DNA from: Zygnema cylindricum
Lineage: Eukaryota; Streptophyta; Zygnematophyceae; Zygnematales; Zygnemataceae
DNA: 21,433 nucleotides
Direction: 5' to 3'
Assembly (NCBI GenBank): GCA_037447655.1
Contig: JBBHKE010001641.1
Location: 1-21,433 of the forward strand
Positions within the stretch are counted from its first letter, which is position 1, and each line of letters opens with the position of its first letter. Below, in pieces: positions 8,161-15,758 of this stretch. The position numbers and the translations under genes were made by a program. The notes under the pieces are model-generated. The model was not told the DNA's origin. It worked only from the letters and a program-made list of their open reading frames with translations, and made no database searches.

Positions 8161-9570
8161 ATGGAGGTCTCAGAGTCACAGGTTATGGGCCCACCCTCTA
8201 GGGTACCAATCTTTAATGGAACTGGCTTCATATACTGGGAAAGTATGATGATAGGAGCTCTATGCGAAAAAAGGTTTTGGGGGATAGTAAGTGGACGATT
8301 GGGGCGTCCATCAAGTCTTGGAATTCCTCCAGGGTTTGGAGGAAGCAGATTCACCAGGAAAGAGGATTCACCTTCAACGGAGGAAACAAAGGAAGGAGAG
8401 GTGGTGGACAAAGGAAAGGAGAAGGAGGCGACCACACCAATAGCAACTGGTTTAGCATTCATGTCACCTATTCCGAGGAACGAGGAGAATGATACTGAAA
8501 CCTGGGACTTCAACAATATGGCGGCAAAGCACTTCATCCTACGCCATCTCACTCAAGGACTTGCATGTCCTCATTTGCAGGTAGAAAGGGCATCCGATCT
8601 TTGGATGGCTCTTATAGAGATGTACCGAAGTGGTACGATTCAGCAACAACAGTTGGCTGATCAGAAAGTTAAGGAGTATGTATACAAAGGGGGAAATATG
8701 TTGGATTTTTGCAATGAGCTTGCTACACTCTTCATGGAGCTACAGAGTGCGGGAAAAGATTTGAGTGAAAAAGAAAAGGTTAACTGTTTACTGATGAAGT
8801 TACCTGATGAGTTCGTGAACATAGTTTACCGTGTGCAGGACTTGCCTGACTCAAGGTGGATATGGAACTCAGTGGTAGGAATGATTCTCGTTCAAGAGAA
8901 TACAATTGAGATCCGAAGGGGAGGAAAGAGTGGCCAAGCCTTGGCAACAGCGACTGATTGGAGGAACAGGGATTCCCGAAAACCGGTCGGAAACTATGGG
9001 GGTAGGGAGCAGAAAAAACCGGCCGATGAGTTCGAACCAAGGGCTCCCAAAGGACTATGTCATTTTTGTAAGAAACCGGGGCACTATATGGCAGAGTGCA
9101 CTAAGCTAACCGAGCTTCGGTTAAAGGAGGGGCAGACCGGTGGTACCCCGAGAGGAAAGAAAAAGGCCCTTGTCACACAGGTACTTGAGGCTGAATCCGA
9201 GGACGAGGACGATGAGCTCCTTTTGGATGAGGAGTTGGAGGCGAAAAATGAGGTCGAAATTCCACGGAGGCAGAAATGTGCTTACGGTGGATTGAAAGGT
9301 GAAGCAGGCTGGATTGTAGATTCAGGTGCCTCCATGCACATGTGTAAGGATAGACACCTGTTCACTAAGATAAGAAAGATTCCCACCGTAGAGATAGAGT
9401 ACGGGGATGGGAGGATAGTCACCACTACTCTTGTAGGATCGGTAGATCTAAAAGTGTTAGTAGAAGGAAAGACATCCATATTAACATTCTCCGATGTATT
9501 GTTTATTCCGGAGCTGAACAAAAATCTTATCTCTACATCAGTATTAGATGATAAGGGTTTTTTTTACTAG
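8161..9570 (+). CDS. Gag and aspartic protease of element 1, ending at a frameshift
   Basis: This frame encodes the structural Gag and the protease that cuts the polyprotein. It starts at an ATG inside the LTR and runs in phase through the primer binding site; a second in-frame ATG lies in that site at 8185. The start GPPSRVPIFNG and the helical region to about residue 270 fit the UBN2-type copia Gag. A CCHC zinc knuckle (CX2CX4HX4C, C300 to C313) binds RNA. An acidic linker follows (about 343-367). The protease active site is VDSGAS with D387. The frame stops at 9568-9570 just after a run of eight T (9558-9565), where one extra base shifts the frame; the protease tail continues one base over. 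Both stated start codons are plausible; the upstream one is favoured because elements 2 and 3 also have an in-frame upstream ATG. Confidence 0.92.
   Translation: MEVSESQVMGPPSRVPIFNGTGFIYWESMMIGALCEKRFWGIVSGRLGRPSSLGIPPGFGGSRFTRKEDSPSTEETKEGEVVDKGKEKEATTPIATGLAFMSPIPRNEENDTETWDFNNMAAKHFILRHLTQGLACPHLQVERASDLWMALIEMYRSGTIQQQQLADQKVKEYVYKGGNMLDFCNELATLFMELQSAGKDLSEKEKVNCLLMKLPDEFVNIVYRVQDLPDSRWIWNSVVGMILVQENTIEIRRGGKSGQALATATDWRNRDSRKPVGNYGGREQKKPADEFEPRAPKGLCHFCKKPGHYMAECTKLTELRLKEGQTGGTPRGKKKALVTQVLEAESEDEDDELLLDEELEAKNEVEIPRRQKCAYGGLKGEAGWIVDSGASMHMCKDRHLFTKIRKIPTVEIEYGDGRIVTTTLVGSVDLKVLVEGKTSILTFSDVLFIPELNKNLISTSVLDDKGFFY
8181..8195 (+). promoter_or_regulatory. Primer binding site: anticodon arm of initiator tRNA-Met
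   Basis: GGTTATGGGCCCACC directly follows the 5' LTR. Its complement, GGTGGGCCCATAACC, matches 15 of 15 bases of the anticodon arm of plant initiator tRNA-Met as I recall it, including the CAU anticodon. Typical plant copia elements instead match the tRNA 3' end (TGGTATCAGAGC). Priming from an internally cut half-tRNA is known for Drosophila copia. The CACC at its 3' end fits the plant tRNA; the animal tRNA would give CAGC. The site lies within the gag coding frame. Confidence 0.85.
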
Positions 9571-9931
9571 CACTAGGGAAGGAGTCTTTACTGCTAGTTT
9601 TGAGGATGATGTCTATTTCATTGCTGAGAAAGGTAGCCATGGGATGTTTAGGCTGATCTTAAGTAATGAAAAGAAGAAACTTTATTATGCTGGTGTTCAT
9701 GATATTATGATGTGGCATAAGAGGCTTGGGCATGTGAATCTAGATAAGTTAAGAGAGATGAAAAAGATGGGAGTGGTGGAAGGGATTCAGTTCCGTGAGA
9801 GTGATGATATAAGTGATTGTCGTGGATGTGCTCAAGGTAAAGCACACAGATTACCCTTTCCTAAGTCAGCCACCTATAAGGGAGAAAAAAATTCTAGATC
9901 TAGTACACACAGATATTTGGGGACCGGCTAA
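9548..9931 (+). CDS. Protease tail and integrase zinc-binding region of element 1 (frameshifted segment)
   Basis: The authentic part of this frame runs from the T run at 9558-9565 to the A run at 9885-9891. It carries the pre-integrase domain with the HHCC zinc motif: WHKRLGH with histidines at 9716-9718 and 9731-9733, and cysteines in DCRGCAQGK at 9818-9820 and 9827-9829. This domain helps integrase multimerise and bind LTR ends. Downstream of 9891 the frame is out of phase and ends in an unrelated tail. Seven A at 9885-9891 appear to be one too many. The first codons are taken from the previous frame's end, so the ATG at 9548 is not a true start. Confidence 0.85.
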   Translation: MIRVFFTSTREGVFTASFEDDVYFIAEKGSHGMFRLILSNEKKKLYYAGVHDIMMWHKRLGHVNLDKLREMKKMGVVEGIQFRESDDISDCRGCAQGKAHRLPFPKSATYKGEKNSRSSTHRYLGTG

Positions 9932-10574
9932 AGTGCCCTCACCGGGGGGGAAGAGATTTATGATGACTATAACTGATGATTGGTCTCGGTATTCCCGGGT
10001 ATATTTTTTGAAAAACAAGTTCGAAGCTGAGGATTGTTTTAGACAATATAAAGCATGGAGCGAAAAACTCCATGAAACTCCAATCAAGAGAGTAAGGAGT
10101 GACAATGGTGGAGAGTATACTTCTAACCAGTTTGAGGATTTTCTGAGGGAAGATGGGGTTCAACACCAAAAGACAGTTCCAGAAAATCCTGAACAGAATG
10201 GGGTAGCCGAGAGGTTAAATAGAACACTAAGTGATAGTGCTAGAAGTATGTTGTCAGATAAAAGGATAGGGAAAAGGTTTTGGGCAGAAGCAATGAACTG
10301 TGCTAATTACCTCAAGAATAGAGTTCTTACTTCAGCTATAAAAGATCAAACACCTTATGAGAGATGGACAGGCCGGAAACCAGACATATCTCACTTAAAG
10401 GTTTTCGGCAGTCAAGTGTTCAGTCTAGATACTGATCGGTCAAATTGGAAGCTAGATCTTAAAGGAAAACCAGGATACTTATTAGGATATGATGAAGATG
10501 TTAAAGGATATAGAGTTTATGATCTAAAAAGGGAAGATATATATCTTAGTAAAGCATCTAGTAGTTATGGATGA
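9813..10574 (+). CDS. Integrase catalytic core of element 1 (frameshifted segment)
   Basis: The authentic part begins at about 9889. It encodes the DDE integrase that inserts the cDNA into chromosomes. The catalytic residues are D in HTDIWGP (9912-9914), D in RSDNGGEYTS (10101-10103) and E in NGVAERLNR (10209-10211); the last two are separated by 35 residues, the classic D,D(35)E spacing. The conserved copia segments PYERWTGRKPDISHLKVFGS and GYLLGYDEDVKGYRVYD follow. The frame leaves phase near 10550-10556 (an AAAG that seems one base too long) and stops at 10572-10574. Confidence 0.92.
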   Translation: MIVVDVLKVKHTDYPFLSQPPIREKKILDLVHTDIWGPAKVPSPGGKRFMMTITDDWSRYSRVYFLKNKFEAEDCFRQYKAWSEKLHETPIKRVRSDNGGEYTSNQFEDFLREDGVQHQKTVPENPEQNGVAERLNRTLSDSARSMLSDKRIGKRFWAEAMNCANYLKNRVLTSAIKDQTPYERWTGRKPDISHLKVFGSQVFSLDTDRSNWKLDLKGKPGYLLGYDEDVKGYRVYDLKREDIYLSKASSSYG

Positions 10575-11766
10575 AGGAAAGTCTGTAGATCCCTTCAAAT
10601 ATACGAAGTCAGTAAAAATCAGATTTGAGTCAGAAAATTCCGATGACTTTGAGCTTCCTAACTATCCAGGTTTTAGAGAAGATGACATTCTTGCAGGTAC
10701 AAATCAGACCGAAAAGGACCCGGCTGTGGAAACTCCAGTGACAACTCTACTCGAAGCGGAAGACGTGGTGGAAATTGATTCGGAATCAAGGGATAGGGGA
10801 GAAGTCGAGTTTGTTCGAAAGAATCCACGAGAACCATCTATTCCGGCCTCAGATTTTGAGGGGGGGAGGAGAAGTAGCAAAAGACTGCAAGAAAAACAGG
10901 TTAATAACAAGGTAACTAAACTATCTCATCAAGATGAACCTCAAACTTATGGAGAGGCGATGACTTGTCCAGAAAGAAACCGGAGGAAGACAGCCATCAA
11001 TGAGGAGATGGCTTCAATCATGGCAGCCGATACTTGGGAGCTGGTGGACTGTCCACCTAACCGAAAACCAATCGGTTGTAAGTGGGTTTTCAAATTAAAA
11101 CTGAACCCAGATAACACAATCGAGCGCTACAAGGCCAAATTAGTGGCAAAGGGATTTACACAAAAGGAAGGAATTGACTACGAGGAAACCTTTGCTCCGG
11201 TGGTCAGATTTCCCTCCGTCCGCATACTTCTCAGTTTAGCGGCGGCGGAAGACATGGAAGTGCACCAGATGGACATAAAAACAGCCTTTTTGCATGGAGA
11301 ATTGGAAGAGGAGATCTTCATGCGACAACCCGAAGGGTTTGTGGAAGAAGGAGAGGAGAGTAAGGTATGCCGGCTGATTAAATCTCTTTATGGTTTGAAA
11401 CAGGCACCTCGACAATGGAATAAGAAGCTTGATGAGTTTCTTACCGGTCTGGGATATATTCGGATCAGCTCAGATCACTCAATCTATGTTTTCGAAGATG
11501 AGGAAGGTTTGATATTTATTGCAATTTATGTTGATGATTTGCTTGTATTAAGTAAATCAATGGAAAAAATTAACAAACTGAAAACCGATCTTAAGGGGAG
11601 ATTTGAAATGAAGGATATGGGAGAAGCAAGATATATTTTGGGAATTCAAGTAGAGAGAGACCGAAAAAGGAAAATTATAAGATTGACTCAAAAAGAAGCA
11701 ATAGGGAACATGTTGAAAAATTTCAAATGGATAAAGCTAATAGTTGTACAACTCCAATGGAGTTGA
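10567..11766 (+). CDS. Integrase C-terminal linker and reverse transcriptase of element 1
   Basis: The first 130 or so codons are a low-complexity acidic and serine-rich linker. The copia reverse transcriptase follows, with KWVFKLKLNPDNTIERYKAK, the catalytic aspartate in HQMDIKTAFLHGELEE, SLYGLKQAPRQWNKKL and the active site YVDDLLVL (YVDD at 11527-11538). It copies the element RNA into cDNA in virus-like particles. The frame goes wrong at about 11724-11727, where an A seems to be missing from TTCAAATGG, and it stops at 11764-11766. The ATG at 10567 is internal to the polyprotein. The upstream junction is another single-base length change near 10551. All motifs needed for activity are present. 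Confidence 0.93.
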   Translation: MDEGKSVDPFKYTKSVKIRFESENSDDFELPNYPGFREDDILAGTNQTEKDPAVETPVTTLLEAEDVVEIDSESRDRGEVEFVRKNPREPSIPASDFEGGRRSSKRLQEKQVNNKVTKLSHQDEPQTYGEAMTCPERNRRKTAINEEMASIMAADTWELVDCPPNRKPIGCKWVFKLKLNPDNTIERYKAKLVAKGFTQKEGIDYEETFAPVVRFPSVRILLSLAAAEDMEVHQMDIKTAFLHGELEEEIFMRQPEGFVEEGEESKVCRLIKSLYGLKQAPRQWNKKLDEFLTGLGYIRISSDHSIYVFEDEEGLIFIAIYVDDLLVLSKSMEKINKLKTDLKGRFEMKDMGEARYILGIQVERDRKRKIIRLTQKEAIGNMLKNFKWIKLIVVQLQWS

Positions 11767-12521
11767 AGAAGGGAAGTGAGGGGAGTGAGGAAGAAGGAGT
11801 CATAGTCTTAGACGAGGAATTATCTCCTGATGAACAGAAGTTCATGCAGACTATTCCTTACAGGCAAGTAGTGGGAAGTCTAATCTATTTTATGAATTGT
11901 ACCCGGCCGGATTTAGCTGCAGCTGTAGGAGTGCTCAGTAGAAGTCTAAATGCTCCCACTAAGAAGGATTGGGAGGCAGCTAAGAGAGTCCTTAGATACT
12001 TGGTAGGAACTAGAGATCTATGGTTGCATTTGGGTGGGGAGAATACTGACATCACTACTTGGAGTGATGCCAGTTATGGTGATGCTCCGATGAGGAGATG
12101 TACTTCTGGATATGTATTATATGTGGGTGATGGGGCTTGCTGTTGGAGTAGCAAACAGCAAAAGGTTATTGCTCAGTCCACCATGGAGGCTGAGTATATG
12201 GCCTCTTGCTCTGCTGTAAAAGAATTGATGTGGGTCAAGTCTTTGCTTGGTGAGCTTGGTCACCTTAAGAGTGGTGTGCAGAAAATATTTTGTGATAATC
12301 AGGCAGCAATCGCTATCTCTGCCAATCCTAAACACCATTTTAAAGCCAAACACATGGACATCAGACTCAGTTTTGTTAGAGAGAAAGTAGAAAACAAAAT
12401 AATCAGTTTAGAGTACAGACCAGATAGTGAGATGGTAGCAGATATGATGACCAAACCTGTGCCTTCCCCTAAGCTAATTTTTTGCAGGGAGAAGTGTGGT
12501 CTGAAATTAAAGATTGACTAG
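11727..12521 (+). CDS. RNase H domain of element 1
   Basis: This segment finishes the polyprotein. The connection region has RQVVGSLIYFMNCTRPDL. RNase H catalytic residues are D in TWSDASYGD (12066-12068), E in STMEAEYMA (12186-12188) and D in FCDNQAAI (12294-12296). KHMDIRLSFVREKV and DMMTKPV are the usual copia C-terminal signatures. It degrades the RNA of the RNA/cDNA hybrid and leaves the polypurine primer. The stop TAG at 12519-12521 is immediately followed by the polypurine tract, as expected. It is joined to the RT frame by a single-base loss at about 11724-11727, so the ATG at 11727 is internal. Confidence 0.93.
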   Translation: MDKANSCTTPMELKKGSEGSEEEGVIVLDEELSPDEQKFMQTIPYRQVVGSLIYFMNCTRPDLAAAVGVLSRSLNAPTKKDWEAAKRVLRYLVGTRDLWLHLGGENTDITTWSDASYGDAPMRRCTSGYVLYVGDGACCWSSKQQKVIAQSTMEAEYMASCSAVKELMWVKSLLGELGHLKSGVQKIFCDNQAAIAISANPKHHFKAKHMDIRLSFVREKVENKIISLEYRPDSEMVADMMTKPVPSPKLIFCREKCGLKLKID

Positions 12522-12534
12522 AAAATAAGGGGAG
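12522..12534 (+). promoter_or_regulatory. Polypurine tract of element 1
   Basis: AAAATAAGGGGAG sits directly before the TG of the 3' LTR and just after the pol stop codon. This is the plus-strand primer for cDNA synthesis. Confidence 0.85.
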
Positions 12535-13576
12535 TGTAGAAACTAATGGTTTTATTAGTATTTTCTAGGTCTAAATAGAAATATAGAAAGAAGCCGAGGC
12601 AGTCTACCTCTAACTTCTCTCTCCAAATCTCAAACTTGTCGCAGTCACTGAGAAATTGGAGAGGAAGCTAGAGCCATGGCTACCTTGGCTATCCTGAGGT
12701 TTACGGGAATTTTATACTAGGGTTTATTTATTTATTTAAAAGGAATGTGCCGGCGGCAGGATTTGATCCTTGTACCTACCGGCCGGCAGACAGGAAATAG
12801 CCGGTAGCCTTAGCCGTTAGATCTAGCAGTAGTATTACGTGATATATAGTTTGATAATTATATAAATTAGAATACGTACGATAATTCATTTAACTGTTAC
12901 GATTTACGGGATGCATAGATCCGGTACGAATGACAGTACGGATTACGAATCAATACCGCGCATTTGTTTCGGAAGTGAAATCAATACCGCGCATGTATTT
13001 ATTACGGCCACGATTAAATCTGAATTTAATCGGACGGTCGGGATTAGCGCCGAGATCACGGAGGAAGATTTCGGCGGTTTGTGGCCATCGCCACATCGGA
13101 TGACGCGTGGCGAAATTCCGTTGGATCGTAGAATCTCCGGAGATTATGGCACCGAATCCGGATTTGACATGTGTCGACATTTAGGGCATGTCGTACAATG
13201 TCCGTACATAAAGTACACCGGCGGCTGTACTTTTACGTACGGAACTCAATTTTGATTGGTTCCGTACATCAGTAGATAGAGTCTGTGAGAGAGATAGGAC
13301 TTAGAAAAATTAGAAGATAGGACCCCCTCTCCCAGAGAGCTTCTGTACAAAAGGTCAACTTTGACCCCCCATAACTTACTGCTCAGGGGATCAAATTCAA
13401 AGATTCTTTTTGCTATCGACTCAGGGGAGTCTTGTCTTCACAGGGGTGAAGTTGGTCAGCGTTTTTGTCTGCCAGGGTTGCAGTTATTTTTGCTTAAACA
13501 CAAAGGGGTCAGGATTATCCTAGAGGCTTCTTGGAAGCTGTCCACTCTGAGGACTTATGGAGGTCTCAGAGTCACA
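12535..13576 (+). repeat. 3' LTR of element 1
   Basis: Same length and termini as the 5' LTR. Differences by eye fall at 12823 (C for G), 13038 (T for C), 13220 and 13224 (G for A), 13252 (T for C), 13391 (T for G) and 13479 (T for G): four transitions and three transversions. The gag-type ATG at 13557 reads out into flanking DNA without coding meaning. Confidence 0.96.
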
Positions 13577-13902
13577 ATATGTAATTTCGAAACACTCTTT
13601 CGTCACGTTATTTTTCGTAACTTTTGTTCGTCACACTATTTGTCTAAATGGACTTTTGTTATGTTCGAAAATAGAAATCCTAAAAAATGAGCTGGCTTAC
13701 ATATAAGTGTTTGCAAAAAGTATAAAAGTTCTGTCGCATGATGATTTCGTACGCATATACATGGTACGCAAGTGAAGATTTGAAGTTATGTTTGTCAGTG
13801 CTTAAAATCTGAAAGATATTCAATATCGGATCATAGCTTGCGTGGCGCCAGTCAATTTAGAACATGTGGTTTACAGACTCTACGTGGTGGAACATCGACT
13901 CA
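13577..13902 (+). repeat. Tandem repeat unit B, right part, with right target duplication
   Basis: The first five bases (ATATG, 13577-13581) are the target duplication. The rest aligns with 6483-6787 of unit A (TTATGTTCGAAAA, AAAAAATGAGCTGG, GTGGCGCCA, GGAACATCGACTCA). About 26 bp after GTGGCGCCA (from 13850) have no counterpart in unit A. Confidence 0.8.
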
Positions 13903-14428
13903 GACTAAGAGCATTGATCCTTTAGGCGGCCTCAATAACGTGAAGCCATCGTTCCATTGTGTCGACTCATTAACCGGCATATTTTTTGTGTGGCACACTT
14001 AGATTAGATCCACGTAGTAGATGAATAAGATTCTACTAATCTTCAACAATTCTTTGTCAGCAAATTGTGACCACATATTAGTACCAGCGAAGAAAAAAGG
14101 TGACTCGTACGACATATTGAATGAAATCTGTAAGGACGGACGAAACTTATAGTTTGTAAAAGCGTACCAAAATGTCAGAATGGGTAATGGATGGCAACAT
14201 ACGCAAAAATAAAATCCTCGGTCAAAGATTTTCTTGCGGTTTCTAGTAGCCTTGCATCCTCCCTGGCGGAAGGCACATGTCATATACGACGTGTACCCAC
14301 CTGGTCACGCGATCTTCGTGGATATTAGTTCACTTTTCAACGAGGCACAATACTATTCGTTCAGGTGCTTAGAGTTAACCTACTCCAAGTCACTTGTTGA
14401 GAACTGAAAGTGTTAGACGTATTGTTTT
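13903..14428. other. Intergenic DNA, no gene recognised
   Basis: No gene, RNA gene or repeat is recognised. A 94-codon minus-strand open frame (13999-14283) has no motif or repeat context that would support it. Confidence 0.5.
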
Positions 14429-14668
14429 TGGAAACCTCCAGTCCTCTTTATATCTCGTTGCTATACTGCCATGCTGCGCTAAGTCTGACATCGCAGCTGG
14501 AAACCTATAATCCTCTCTATATTTTGTTGCTATGCTGCCATGCTGCGCTGCTCTAATGTTGCAGCTGCGCTGGTAGAACACCGCAGTCATAACAGCTTAA
14601 ATGAACAGCTGCGCTGCTCTAAATATCACAGCTGCGTTGGTAGAGCACCGCAGCCATAGCAGCTTGTG
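14429..14668. repeat. Compound tandem repeat with CAGCTG/CTGCGCTG core
   Basis: A 70-bp unit containing TTGCTATACTGCCATGCTGCGCT is present near 14440 and 14510, followed by a 66-bp unit starting CTGCGCTGCTCTAA at 14543 and 14609. GCAGCTG-type motifs recur throughout and resemble the core of the 19-bp minisatellite in the inverted LTR pair further right. A minus-strand open frame (14390-14590) only reflects the 70-bp repeat. Confidence 0.7.
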
Positions 14669-14799
14669 TTAAAGATAAACTCTCGTAGACAATATTTAGT
14701 GTTTATGAAACTCCAAAGGGGTTACACAGACTTGGTACACCTCAGGCACACGTGTCCGTATGTGGGGGGGGTCAAGGTTGGTTGATCTGGACGACGAAG
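14669..14799. other. Spacer, no gene recognised
   Basis: Between the tandem repeats and the putative gypsy remnant I see only unassigned DNA, including a run of eight G at 14764-14771. Confidence 0.4.
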
Positions 14800-15257
14800 T
14801 ACACAGTCATTTGTTGACTCGATTTACATGTGGAGGTTCATCTTCAGTGGGAACGAATCCGTGGACAGCGGAAGGAGTTCGCCATCATTTTTGGAAGTGA
14901 AATATTGAAGTGCACCGTCAGTTCGGTGAACTAACTTTTGCTGCACACTTTAGCGGCGGCTAGATTTAAAGATTGATGTAAATCTTTTGTACAGCAGACG
15001 ACGAAGGTTTCGTTTGGTAAAGATTTAGTGAACTGGTCCACCACGGTAATTATGGTACGGTTTAGATCAGTTGTAGGCTCACTTGTATATGTAGGACTTA
15101 TAATATTTTGGAAGTTAGGAATTCCTTGAATGAAAAACTGTGAAGCTGTTTTTGGGGTACTTTGAATTATAAGATCATTCTGATATTTTGGCAGTAGTTT
15201 GTGAAATTCTTCATTTGTTATCTTTGGTGTATTTTCTTCATTGTGGCAAATTTGCAA
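14800..15257 (-). pseudogene. Probable decayed Ty3/gypsy integrase fragment
   Basis: The minus-strand frame 14931-15257 contains TIITVVDQFTKSLP and CCTKDL, which resemble the first catalytic-aspartate segment of gypsy integrases (VVDRFTK...F.PCTK). After that frame stops, a neighbouring minus-strand frame (about 14800-14930) reads TDGALQYFTSK and then LSTDSFP, resembling the second-aspartate block (SDRG..FTS) and the STAYHPQTDG region, in the right order. The catalytic blocks are degraded and at least one stop and one frameshift are present. The match is by eye only; the right end may overlap the unknown start of element 2. Confidence 0.4.
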
Positions 15258-15352
15258 ACCTAGTGTGTGTTTGATTTTCTTGGAGCTTCATTGTGAAGTT
15301 GGTAATTTGTGGGTATTCGTGAGAGTTTCCTCTTTGTTCTTTGATTGTGATT

Positions 15353-15758
15353 ATGGCAACTGCTACTGTTGCTTCTTCCTCTTCTTCTTCAGGGGCACTA
15401 GTTGCCTCACATCCACAGGTCAGGGGCCCGCCCTCAAAGATCCCGGTGTTTAATGGGGAAAATTACATGCATTGGGCTGATTTGACTAAATCTTACCTTA
15501 AGCAAGTACAGTTCTATCATGTCGTCTCTAGTGTTCTTCTAGATACTTCTGTTGTCGGAAAATGCATGCTCCAGGGGGAGTTTTCCTCCCTATCATTAAT
15601 AAATGATTATAATGAGAGGGCTTCCTACTAAATATAAAGGAGCCTCGGAACAATTAAAGAGGTTAGAGAAGAGTAAAAGGAATATAAGTATAGCTGAAGC
15701 TTACATTCTAGAGGAAGACGAAAATCACATAGCATTCAATGGAGGACATTCACCATAG
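15353..15758 (+). pseudogene. Gag of element 2, N-terminal part, with internal deletion
   Basis: The ATG at 15353 opens a Ser/Ala-rich leader followed by GPPSKIPVFNGENYMHW, the counterpart of GPPSRVPIFNG in element 1. The frame runs to 15631, but homology to Gag changes frame at about 15590-15612, where MRGLPTKYKGASEQLKRLEK continues to a TAG at 15756-15758. Between VLLDTS and GEFSS roughly 90 codons present in element 3 are missing, so the fragment has an internal deletion as well as a frameshift. The leader spans the inferred LTR end. Confidence 0.75.
15418..15432 (+). promoter_or_regulatory. Degenerate primer binding site of element 2
   Basis: GGTCAGGGGCCCGCC aligns with the element 1 site at 12 of 15 bases. 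The ATG that pairs with the anticodon is AGG here. The bases lie in phase in the gag frame (QVRGPP). Confidence 0.5.

Larger units (their letters stand above)
7139..8180 (+). repeat. 5' LTR of element 1
   Basis: It begins TG and ends CA. Its length equals that of the 3' LTR, with a constant offset of 5396 and hence no net indel. Notable internal parts are a TTTATTTATTTA run (7327-7345), a minus-strand tRNA-like segment (7327-7426), a possible TATA box (7463-7470), a GTAC-based hairpin (7806-7846) and the gag start codon at 8161, 20 bp before the LTR end. Open frames of 114 and 78 codons inside the LTR resemble no protein I know. Confidence 0.96.
7139..13576 (+). mobile_element. Ty1/copia LTR retrotransposon (element 1), 6438 bp, nearly complete
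   Basis: The element has two 1042-bp LTRs (7139-8180 and 12535-13576) that begin TGTAGAAAC and end GTCACA, a primer binding site directly after the first LTR, a purine-rich tract directly before the second, and a 5-bp target duplication. The internal 4354 bp encode gag, aspartic protease, integrase, reverse transcriptase and RNase H in that order, which defines Ty1/copia. The LTRs differ at about 7 positions (7427, 7642, 7824, 7828, 7856, 7995, 8083 and their partners 5396 bp downstream), near 0.7%, so insertion was recent. The coding frame is interrupted four times by single-base length changes at or beside short base runs; no in-frame nonsense substitution was seen. Confidence 0.96.

Noticed and set aside
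8124-8552. 142-codon minus-strand frame opposite gag
   Set aside because: It is a shadow of the well-supported gag frame and starts and ends without relation to the element structure.
9550-9570. Programmed ribosomal frameshifting at the T run between protease and integrase
   Set aside because: Copia elements usually use one continuous frame, the break lies inside the protease tail where both products would be useless, and three further breaks occur elsewhere. A programmed site would be expected between gag and pol and only once.
9550-11730. Introns explaining the frame changes in element 1
   Set aside because: Each change is a single-base offset at a short base run, with protein homology continuous on both sides and no room for an intron.
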